Translations under genes and position numbers: made by a program
NCBI GenBank assembly: GCA_016209985.1
Contig: JACQVB010000063.1
Location: 1-34,876, forward strand
From: Gemmatimonadota bacterium
GTDB taxonomy: Bacteria; Gemmatimonadota; Gemmatimonadetes; Gemmatimonadales; GWC2-71-9
Reading direction: 5' to 3'
DNA length: 34,876 nt
Notes under the pieces: model-generated
The model's input: the letters and a program-made list of their open reading frames with translations, nothing else
Database searches by the model: none
What the model was told of the DNA's origin: nothing
Shown: in pieces, positions 29,273 to 34,876 of the stretch
Layout: each line of letters begins with the position of its first letter
How positions within the stretch are numbered: position 1 is the first letter of the stretch

Positions 29273-29813
29273 GACAAGCGTCGTGCAGGTCAGTTGGGCG
29301 CGGGAAGTCTGCCGTGGACTGGCGGCGCTGGAGTGCCGCGAGGTCGTGTGGGTGCCGGACAATCCGCTCTCGCACGTCCTGCGCGCGCTTGAGCAGGATC
29401 ATCCGGACATCCGTACGACGATCGCGACGCGCGAAGAGGAGGCCTTCGGCATCGCGGCTGGCCTCTACCTGGGTGGCGCCCGGCCGGTTGTGATGCTGCA
29501 GTCTTCCGGCCTCGGCAACTCGATCAACGCACTCGCCTCCCTCAACGTGGCTTTCGAGATCCCGGTGCTGATGCTGGTCACGATGCGCGGCGGAGACGGG
29601 GAGTGGAATCCGACGCAGCAGCCGATGGGGCGTGCCGTGCGACCGATCCTCGACTCGCTCGAGATTCCCCACAGCACAATCGAGTCGGCGGATCGCGCGG
29701 AGGCGATCGTGCGGCACGTAGGACAGCGGGCCTTCGCCACGCGCCGGCCGGGGGCCTGCCTGTTGGCGCGCGCGTTATGGGGGGAAGCGGGAAGCGGGAA
29801 GAGGGAAGAGTAA
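29271..29813 (+). CDS. ThDP-binding alpha-type subunit, ComD/phosphonopyruvate decarboxylase-like
   Basis: A 180-aa ThDP PYR-type domain, the N-terminal half of a two-subunit 2-oxo acid decarboxylase. The ThDP-activating Glu is in the TREEEAFGIAAGLYLGG segment, then LQSSGLGNSINALASL as in sulfopyruvate decarboxylase alpha subunits. Its partner follows four bases after the stop. The ATG at 29271 lies inside a palindromic repeat, so the first codons are uncertain; GTG at 29283 is an alternative. The C-terminus is a short purine-rich-encoded tail (GSGKREE) without homologue. Substrate specificity is not readable from sequence. Confidence 0.82.
   Translation: MTSVVQVSWAREVCRGLAALECREVVWVPDNPLSHVLRALEQDHPDIRTTIATREEEAFGIAAGLYLGGARPVVMLQSSGLGNSINALASLNVAFEIPVLMLVTMRGGDGEWNPTQQPMGRAVRPILDSLEIPHSTIESADRAEAIVRHVGQRAFATRRPGACLLARALWGEAGSGKREE
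29781..29810 (+). repeat. Purine-rich tandem repeat at the end of the comD-like gene
   Basis: GGGAAGC and GGGAAGA units repeat here, encoding the tail GSGKREE and also supplying the ribosome site (GGGAAGAG) for the next gene. The tract looks like slippage-prone sequence added to the gene end. Confidence 0.4.
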
Positions 29814-29817
29814 GACA

Positions 29818-30381
29818 ATGACGCGGCTCGAAGCGACCCGTCGGCTGCGGGTGCTGCTCAAGACTGAGGCGGTGATCGCGAGTCTGGGTCATCCGGCGTA
29901 CGACCTCTTCGAGGCCGGCGATCGGGCGGAGAACTTCTACCTCTGGGGCAGCATGGGCCTCGCCTCCTCCATCGGCTTAGGGATCGCCATGGCGCAACCC
30001 GGCCGCCGCGTCGTCGTCCTCGACGGGGATGGATCGCTGCTGATGAACCTGGGGTCGCTCGCGACCATCGCGACCGTCGCTCCGCCCAATCTCTTGCTTC
30101 TCGTGTGGGACAACGAGCTCTATGGGACGACCGGCGGCCAGCCGACTGCGACCGCGGAGGGCTCGGACCTCGCGGAGGCTGCCCAGGCGCTCGGCATCCG
30201 GCAGGCGGTGACCGTGCGCGAGCCGGAGGCATTTGACAAGGTGGTCGACCGCGCCCTGCGCGAGCCGGGACCCTGGGTCATCGTGGCCAAAGTCGGGGAG
30301 TCCGGCACTGCGTCCAAGCCGCCGCTCGACAGTCCGATGATCAAGCGGCGCTTCATGGCGGCCATCGGGTGCCCGGAATGA
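29818..30381 (+). CDS. ThDP-binding beta-type subunit, ComE-like
   Basis: A 187-aa ThDP PP-type domain, the second half of the decarboxylase. The ThDP/Mg motif GDG lies at 70-72 and the paired Asn at 99 (WDNELYG). Together with the previous subunit it forms an oxo acid decarboxylase like sulfopyruvate decarboxylase (ComDE). It makes an aldehyde from a 2-oxo acid, which suits the aldehyde dehydrogenase encoded upstream. Its stop overlaps the CitE-like ATG (ATGA). There is no sulfonate-related gene in view, so a sulfonate role is not supported. Confidence 0.83.
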   Translation: MTRLEATRRLRVLLKTEAVIASLGHPAYDLFEAGDRAENFYLWGSMGLASSIGLGIAMAQPGRRVVVLDGDGSLLMNLGSLATIATVAPPNLLLLVWDNELYGTTGGQPTATAEGSDLAEAAQALGIRQAVTVREPEAFDKVVDRALREPGPWVIVAKVGESGTASKPPLDSPMIKRRFMAAIGCPE

Positions 30382-31211
30382 CCTTCCCGCGGTCGCTCCT
30401 CTTCGTGCCCGCGAATCGTACGGCGATGTTTGCCCGCGCTTTTGCGGCCGAAGCCGGTGCCATCGTGCTCGACCTGGAAGACTCGGTGCCGGCGGACCAA
30501 AAGGCGGCGGCGCGCGACGCGGTCGCCACCCTTCAGCTGCCCGGTGGATGGGCGCGCCCCATCTTCGTGCGGCTCAATGCGCACGGGACTGCCGACTTCG
30601 ACTTGGATGTGCGCGCCGCCGCGGCGGCGGCGGTGGGCGGAGTGATCCTGCCGAAAGTCGAGCGCGCGGCGGACGTGCGCGCGGTCGACAAGGCGCTTGC
30701 CGCGCGTGAACGGGGCGATCGCCGGCTCTCGCTTATCCTGCTGCTCGAAACGCCGGGCGGTGTGATGCGAGTGGCCGAGCTGGCCGATTGCGGTCTCCCG
30801 CGAGTCGTCGCCTTTGCGTTTGGCGCCGAGGACTATCGCGCCGGCGTCGGTGTGGACGCGCTCGGTCCGGCGCTCGCGGACTTCGCCCGTGCAACCATCG
30901 CCAATGCTGCGGCTGCCGCGCACCTACCAGCGATCGATGCACCCTATCTCCAGGTCAACGACCTCGATGGCCTCCGGGCCGCGGCCCGCCGGGCGCGCGC
31001 TCTTGGTTTTCAGGCCAAGTTCGCCATCCATCCGTCGCAGGTGCCCGTGATCCACGAAGAGTTCGCCGGCGGCGAGGATCGCGCATGGGCCACCCGCGTG
31101 GTCGAGGTCTACCAGCGCGCGGTGGGCGAGGGGAAGGGGAGCGTGGCCCTGGACGGGCGCATGATTGACGAGGCCACGATGAAGAGAGCCAGGGACATTC
31201 TTAGGGCCTGA
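30378..31211 (+). CDS. CitE-like CoA-ester lyase (citramalyl/malyl-CoA lyase type)
   Basis: A 277-aa TIM-barrel enzyme of the HpcH/HpaI/CitE family. The family start RSLLFVPANR is present, and the ligand residues are Arg64 (IFVRLN), Glu124 (LLETPGG) and Asp152 (GAEDY), the last two expected to hold Mg2+. The family cleaves 3-hydroxy-3-carboxyacyl-CoA esters into an acyl-CoA and a 2-oxo acid or glyoxylate. With the CoA-transferase and MaoC-type genes this fits citramalyl-CoA or methylmalyl-CoA cleavage. I prefer the ATG at 30378, which overlaps the previous TGA (ATGA), over the GTG at 30369. Confidence 0.86.
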   Translation: MTFPRSLLFVPANRTAMFARAFAAEAGAIVLDLEDSVPADQKAAARDAVATLQLPGGWARPIFVRLNAHGTADFDLDVRAAAAAAVGGVILPKVERAADVRAVDKALAARERGDRRLSLILLLETPGGVMRVAELADCGLPRVVAFAFGAEDYRAGVGVDALGPALADFARATIANAAAAAHLPAIDAPYLQVNDLDGLRAAARRARALGFQAKFAIHPSQVPVIHEEFAGGEDRAWATRVVEVYQRAVGEGKGSVALDGRMIDEATMKRARDILRA

Positions 31212-31220
31212 GCGGATCCT

Positions 31221-31433
31221 TCAGGCTGCTACCTCGACATATGTGATGTAGCTGCGGAATGCTGGAACGGCCAGTCCCTCTGCCTTCATGCCTTGAACGT
31301 GAAACGCCAACGCCTCACGCATACCCCGTTCCACCTCGACCCGCGTCGTGCCGGTCGCAACGCAGCCCTCGAGATCGGGGGAATATGCTGAGTAGCCTGT
31401 GTCCGTTTTCTCGACAACAATCGGAATTCTCAT
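31221..31433 (-). CDS. hicB: HicB-family antitoxin
   Basis: A 70-aa protein starting MRIPIVVEKTDTGYSAYSPD, with the HicB pattern Y-x-A-Y-x-P-D-L-E-G-C-x-A-T-G and a following helix (VERGMREALAFHVQGM). It is the antitoxin of the HicAB family, which binds and blocks HicA. The ATG at 31433 is used; a GTG at 31442 would overlap the hicA frame stop. It is convergent with the CitE-like gene. The toxin gene upstream is damaged, so this antitoxin may now act without its own toxin. Confidence 0.85.
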   Translation of the reverse strand: MRIPIVVEKTDTGYSAYSPDLEGCVATGTTRVEVERGMREALAFHVQGMKAEGLAVPAFRSYITYVEVAA

Positions 31434-31438
31434 CTCTT

Positions 31439-31605
31439 TCACCTCTTCAGCCTCGCCTGTTTGAGAATACTCTTCAAGGTCCCTGGCGCAAGTTCGTGAC
31501 TCGGCCTTTCTTGGCCGGATGTCGGTATTGCCGGTGACTACCTCGTGTTCGGGCGAGATACCACCCGTCTTCCTGAATCATCCTGAGAACGTCCGCCACT
31601 TTCAT
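31439..31605 (-). pseudogene. hicA: Frameshifted hicA toxin gene
   Basis: The first frame reads MKVADVLRMIQEDGWYLART and continues RGSHRQYRHPAKKGRVT, the normal HicA start with the catalytic histidine (His24), then stops at 31474 after about 43 codons. The second frame carries SHELAPGTLKSILKQARLKR to TGA at 31439, the normal HicA end. The two match a whole HicA only if joined across a frame change in the middle, near the GRVT/SHELAPG junction, where about seven residues are also missing. So a short deletion in a 60-aa toxin has broken it. This explains why the antitoxin frame alone is intact. Activity of the 43-aa fragment is unlikely. Confidence 0.75.
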
Positions 31606-31782
31606 CGCGGCGAAGGTGGCACTGAACAAGGCTAAGACTGTGATCTTTCTCTTGCGTTAACGGACCCAAAAACTGGGCGACCGACCAACCCGCTCTCGCC
31701 GCCCGCTTCTCCGCCGCCCATCTTACGCCTTAATGAAGACCATTTCGGATAGGTGGACTTTGGCTCTCCCCGCCATGCGGTC

Positions 31783-32346
31783 ATGAGCGACGTCACTCGA
31801 ATCCTCGCCGATATGCGGGGACAGAGCCGGGAAGCCGCGGTGGAGCGTCTCTTCCCGCTCGTCTACAACGAACTCCGCGTCTTGGCCCGGGCCCACCTTC
31901 GTCGCGAACGCTCCGATCATACGCTCCAGGCCACGGCGCTGGTACACGAGGCCTACCTGCGGCTGCTGGGCGGGGTTCAACCGCCCTGGAACGACCGGCA
32001 GCATTTCTTCCGGGCGGCGGCCGAAGCCATGCGACGGATCCTGATCGAGCACGCCCGCAAACGCGGCCGGGTAAAACGGGGTGGCAAGCGACAGCGGGTC
32101 GAATTGAGCGATGTGGATCTGGCCAATTCGGGTGATCCTGACCGGCTGTTGGCCCTCGATGAGGCGTTTCGGCGCTTGGAAGAGCAGGACCCCCAGGCGG
32201 CTGATGTGGTCCGGCTGCGGTTTTTTGCCGGGCTCAGCGTGGAAGAGACCGCCCAGGCCACGGGTCTGTCCGAGCGCACCGTGAAACGGGAATGGGCATT
32301 CGCGCGAGCCTGGCTCTACGATGCTCTCCGGGACACCGGTCGCTGA
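31783..32346 (+). CDS. ECF-family RNA polymerase sigma factor (TIGR02999-like)
   Basis: A 187-aa sigma factor. Region 2 contains LFPLVYNELRVLARAHLRRE, TLQATALVHEAYLRLLGG and the DNA-melting segment RQHFFRAAAEAMRRILIEHARKRGR. Region 4 has the helix-turn-helix LSVEETAQATGLSERTVKREWAFARAWL. This is the pattern of the sigma family linked with Ser/Thr kinases in Acidobacteriota, Gemmatimonadota and Planctomycetes. The ATG at 31783 is used; an ORF start at 31753 would add ten residues. There is no anti-sigma factor next to it; a kinase gene lies downstream across an intervening esterase gene. Confidence 0.88.
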   Translation: MSDVTRILADMRGQSREAAVERLFPLVYNELRVLARAHLRRERSDHTLQATALVHEAYLRLLGGVQPPWNDRQHFFRAAAEAMRRILIEHARKRGRVKRGGKRQRVELSDVDLANSGDPDRLLALDEAFRRLEEQDPQAADVVRLRFFAGLSVEETAQATGLSERTVKREWAFARAWLYDALRDTGR

Positions 32347-32358
32347 ACCCCGTGAGGG

Positions 32359-32378
32359 CATGATGGAGGCAGCGCGCT
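32359..32378 (+). repeat. 20-bp direct repeat, left copy (kinase-start duplication)
   Basis: CATGATGGAGGCAGCGCGCT occurs exactly here and at 33380-33399, where it is the start of the kinase gene. The left copy lies just after the sigma-factor gene and is a vestigial kinase start, 1021 bp upstream of the real one. Confidence 0.75.
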
Positions 32379-32379
32379 C

Positions 32380-33384
32380 ATGAATACCAGGAAGATGGTC
32401 ATCGGCGCCCTGCTGGTTGTCGTCGGTCTGCCTGTGGGGTTGGTGCTGATAGCCGTGGTGTCCTTCTACGCCCTGTTCTACCCCCTGAATCGAGCCAACG
32501 GCACCCTCGTCTCTTCGGGCCAGAAGCGGGAGTACCTGCTGTATGTCCCGGGCAGCTACGACCGCACCAAGCCGATGCCGCTCGTCATCAGCTTGCACGC
32601 CGCGGCACTGTGGCCGGGCGCTCAAATGAAGACGAGTCAATGGAACAAGGTGGCCGAAGCCCAAGGCTTCATTGTCGTCTACCCCTCAGGAACGACGCTG
32701 CGGGGTGGCGGCACCGGTGTGTTGCCCTTCAGGGTCTGGCACTTGAGGCCGGAAGCGTATCTGTCGGCAAATGTCAGATTCATCTCGGAGCTGATCGACA
32801 CGCTGGAGGCGGCCTACAACATCGACCCGACCAGGATCTACGTGAATGGGTTCTCCAATGGTGGAGCCATGGCCTTTGCGCTGTCCTGCAGGCTATCCCA
32901 TCGAATTGCCGCGGTGGGAACCGTGTCGGCTGCTCAAGACCAACCGTGGAGCTGGTGTGCCGACTCCCGACCGGTGCCGCTGATCAACTTTCATGGAACC
33001 GCCGATCTTGTTCCGTACCACGGCGGCAAGGTGTGGGCGTCCCCCAGACCCTTTCCCAGCGTCCTGACATGGACCGCGGATTGGGCTCGCAGAAATCGGT
33101 GCGGGCCGCACCCCGTCGAATCCGCGGTGGCTGCGGATGTCACCCGTCTCGAATACACGCGCTGTGCCGACGACGCCGCGGTGGTGCTCTACACCCTTCA
33201 GGGCGGAGGGCATCAGTGGCCCGGCGGCGAGCCGCTGCCGGAGTTGATGGTCGGGCCCTCTAGCCGCAGCATTGACGCGACGAGTGAGATGTGGGCGTTC
33301 TTCCGTGAGCATCGGCTTCCGAACGCAGGGTCGAGCAAACCCTCGGGGGGTCCGGTGGCTCACCCTGGCCGGGGAAGGACATGA
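32380..33384 (+). CDS. PHB-depolymerase/feruloyl-esterase-like serine hydrolase, membrane-anchored
   Basis: A 334-aa alpha/beta hydrolase with an N-terminal hydrophobic anchor (about residues 8-32). The nucleophile elbow is NGFSNGG (G-x-S-x-G), the acid is the Asp of FHGTADLVPYH, and the His is in GGGHQWPGG. It probably cleaves ester bonds of aromatic or polyester compounds in the periplasm. It lies between a sigma factor and a kinase that usually stand together, flanked by an exact 20-bp repeat, so it may have been inserted. The C-terminal 20 residues look unstructured, with the kinase start overlapping the stop codon. Confidence 0.84.
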   Translation: MNTRKMVIGALLVVVGLPVGLVLIAVVSFYALFYPLNRANGTLVSSGQKREYLLYVPGSYDRTKPMPLVISLHAAALWPGAQMKTSQWNKVAEAQGFIVVYPSGTTLRGGGTGVLPFRVWHLRPEAYLSANVRFISELIDTLEAAYNIDPTRIYVNGFSNGGAMAFALSCRLSHRIAAVGTVSAAQDQPWSWCADSRPVPLINFHGTADLVPYHGGKVWASPRPFPSVLTWTADWARRNRCGPHPVESAVAADVTRLEYTRCADDAAVVLYTLQGGGHQWPGGEPLPELMVGPSSRSIDATSEMWAFFREHRLPNAGSSKPSGGPVAHPGRGRT

Positions 33385-33399
33385 TGGAGGCAGCGCGCT
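33380..33399 (+). repeat. 20-bp direct repeat, right copy (at kinase start)
   Basis: Exact copy of CATGATGGAGGCAGCGCGCT. Here it contains the start codon of the kinase gene, so this is the functional copy. Confidence 0.75.
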
Positions 33400-34876
33400 G
33401 GCGGCTGGTCAAACAGGTGTTCCACGATGCGTTGGAGCAGCCCGAGTCGGATCGAAACGGTTTCCTCAGCGCCACCTGTGGCGAGGACCGCGAACTCCGC
33501 ACCGAGGTGGAGGCATTACTCGCGGCCCACGAGGATGCGGGTGCGTTCCTGACTTCGCCGACCCGGGGTGATGCCGGCGACCCCACTGGCGAGACCGGGT
33601 CAGCGGTGTGGGAGCAGCTCCAACGGGTACTCGCCGGCCGCTACTCGCTCGAACGCGAGCTAGGCCGAGGCGGGATGGCCATCGTCTACCTGGCGCGTGA
33701 CGTAGCGCTGGACCGGCCGGTCGCCGTCAAGGTGCTTCCCCCTCGACTCACAAGCAATGCCGATCACAAGGAACGCTTTGTGCGCGAGGCACGCACCGCC
33801 GCCGGCCTTTCACATCCGAACATCGTTCCCATTCACTTGGTGGAAGAGCGGGACGGGCTGGTCTATTTCGTCATGGCGTTGGTCGAGGGCGAGTCCCTTG
33901 GGCAGAGGGTGCGCCGCGCAGGCCCGCTCAAACCCGCCGACGTCGCGAGGCTGGTGCAGGAGGTGGCGTGGGCCCTGGCCTATGCGCACGGGCGCGGAGT
34001 GATCCATCGCGACATCAAGCCCGACAATATCCTGATCGACAAGGGCTCCGGCCGGGCGCTGGTTAGCGATTTCGGCATCGCGCGAGTCACCCACACCAAG
34101 ACGATGAGCCAGCAGGGCGAAGTACTGGGAACGCTGGCGTACATGAGTCCCGAGCAGGCCAGTGCCGAGGCGGTGATTGATGGGCGTGCGGATCTGTATT
34201 CGCTCGGCGTCACCGCGTTCTTCGCGCTCACTGGCCGGTTGCCCTTCGATTCGCAGAATCCGGCGGCATTGATGGCCATGCATGTCGGCGAGCCCGCCCC
34301 GCCGGTGCGTTCGGTGAGCGGAATGGTTCCGGTGCGGCTGGCAGAAGCGGTGGACCGCTGCCTGGCCAAGGATCCCGCCGCTCGCTACCCGACCGGCGAG
34401 GTGCTGGCCGAGGCGATTGCGGATGCGCAGCTCACGCGGCGGGAGATCGCGCCGAGTGTGCGGGAGTTTCTGGGCGCGGTCAAGAGCGGCGTGGTCCAGG
34501 TGGCTCTCCTGGCCGGCGCGTGGATGAGCCTGGGCGTGTCCGGAGAAGCCGGTTCGCTCCTGGGCACCGTGCTGCTGGTGATGCTGGCCTCCGTCACGCC
34601 CCTGGTGCTCGTTCTCCCGGTTCTGGCGGGACGGGGGGTGGTGCGGGCGGGGCTGGACCACCTTGACGTGGCCGAGGCAGTAGCGTCCTTCAGCACCGCG
34701 CGGGACGCAAACATCGAATACGAAGTCGCCCGAGCGACCTATCTGGCCGATCGGTTTTCCAGTATCTGGGTTCGAGCCATCTTTCTGGCAGGGGCTACCG
34801 CCTTTCCTCTGGTGGTCCTGTTCACTGATGTCATACCCGAACTGATTCGCGCGGGCATCAGTCTCTCGGGGCTGGG
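33381..34876 (+). CDS. PknB-like Ser/Thr protein kinase, membrane-anchored (runs off the right edge)
   Basis: At least 498 residues are visible and the frame is open to the window end. Residues 1-60 form the small helical N-terminal domain that precedes such kinases in these phyla (WRLVKQVFHDALEQP, RTEVEALLAAHE). The catalytic core runs from about 88: glycine loop GRGGMA at 95-100, Lys117, catalytic HRDIKPDN at 209-216, DFG at 230-232 and SPE at 256-258. At least three hydrophobic segments (about 372-388, 394-415, 464-482) lie after the kinase domain. The ATG at 33381 overlaps the esterase stop (ATGA). The kinase probably signals together with the sigma factor upstream. Confidence 0.92.
   Translation, partial: MMEAARWRLVKQVFHDALEQPESDRNGFLSATCGEDRELRTEVEALLAAHEDAGAFLTSPTRGDAGDPTGETGSAVWEQLQRVLAGRYSLERELGRGGMAIVYLARDVALDRPVAVKVLPPRLTSNADHKERFVREARTAAGLSHPNIVPIHLVEERDGLVYFVMALVEGESLGQRVRRAGPLKPADVARLVQEVAWALAYAHGRGVIHRDIKPDNILIDKGSGRALVSDFGIARVTHTKTMSQQGEVLGTLAYMSPEQASAEAVIDGRADLYSLGVTAFFALTGRLPFDSQNPAALMAMHVGEPAPPVRSVSGMVPVRLAEAVDRCLAKDPAARYPTGEVLAEAIADAQLTRREIAPSVREFLGAVKSGVVQVALLAGAWMSLGVSGEAGSLLGTVLLVMLASVTPLVLVLPVLAGRGVVRAGLDHLDVAEAVASFSTARDANIEYEVARATYLADRFSSIWVRAIFLAGATAFPLVVLFTDVIPELIRAGISLSGL

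Noticed and set aside
29271-30381. True sulfopyruvate decarboxylase (coenzyme M or sulfonate metabolism)
   Set aside because: The subunits match that family in layout, but no sulfonate, sulfite or coenzyme M gene is visible and the neighbours are acyl-CoA enzymes. Only the decarboxylase chemistry is kept as a claim.
1-34876. tRNA, rRNA or riboswitch genes
   Set aside because: I looked for tRNA-like cloverleaf patterns, rRNA stretches and a glycine-type riboswitch upstream of the sox genes and saw none; a covariance-model search could still find a weak one.

Overview
The window looks like a chromosomal piece of a high-G+C, Gram-negative soil-type bacterium, most likely a Gemmatimonadota (possibly Acidobacteriota) member. 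The reasons are a SusC/SusD-type outer-membrane pair, an ECF sigma factor of the TIGR02999-like type near a PknB-like kinase with the short N-terminal domain usual in these phyla, secreted amidohydrolase and beta-lactamase-fold enzymes, and high G+C throughout. This is inference from gene content; there is no rRNA or tRNA gene to confirm it.

Left part (1-4100): a toxin-antitoxin and accessory patch. It holds the first codons of a DUF3224-like gene, an orphan HipB-like regulator with a promoter/operator palindrome, a Fic AMP-transferase with a long extra N-terminal region, four 23-bp-spaced repeats in front of fic, and an intact PrlF-YhaV toxin-antitoxin pair. Near-identical 20-bp direct repeats at 732-751 and 4053-4072 bracket fic, prlF and yhaV.

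4107-12776: a six-gene minus-strand operon, soxD-soxA-soxG-soxB, then a dicarboxylate/amino-acid:cation symporter, then a secreted LVIVD-type beta-propeller protein. It is divergent from an IclR regulator. It encodes a heterotetrameric sarcosine-oxidase-type amine oxidase. The alpha subunit has two sets of cysteines that classical sarcosine oxidase lacks, so the true substrate may be another N-substituted amino acid.

13083-22972: a SusC/SusD pair ending in a strong terminator hairpin, a truncated Y1 (REP-associated type) transposase, a secreted serine hydrolase, a small membrane protein, a secreted amidohydrolase translationally coupled to an ornithine-cyclodeaminase-family reductase, and a small lipoprotein.

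23017-31211: a same-strand catabolic cluster: acetolactate-synthase-like ThDP enzyme, acyl-CoA dehydrogenase, CaiB-type CoA-transferase, MaoC-type hydratase, aldehyde dehydrogenase, two-subunit ComDE-type decarboxylase and CitE-like lyase. Read as chemistry these could form one chain: 2-oxo acid to aldehyde to acid to acyl-CoA to enoyl-CoA to 3-hydroxyacyl-CoA, then cleavage to an acyl-CoA plus a 2-oxo acid or glyoxylate. The last part matches known itaconate or mesaconate-CoA catabolism. The combination with the decarboxylase and dehydrogenases is the best candidate here for an undescribed pathway. A REP/BIME-like element sits inside the cluster.

31221-34876: a HicB antitoxin with a frameshifted hicA, an ECF sigma factor, a PHB-depolymerase-like esterase flanked by an exact 20-bp duplication of the kinase start, and a Ser/Thr kinase running off the right edge. 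No tRNA, rRNA or CRISPR array was seen.
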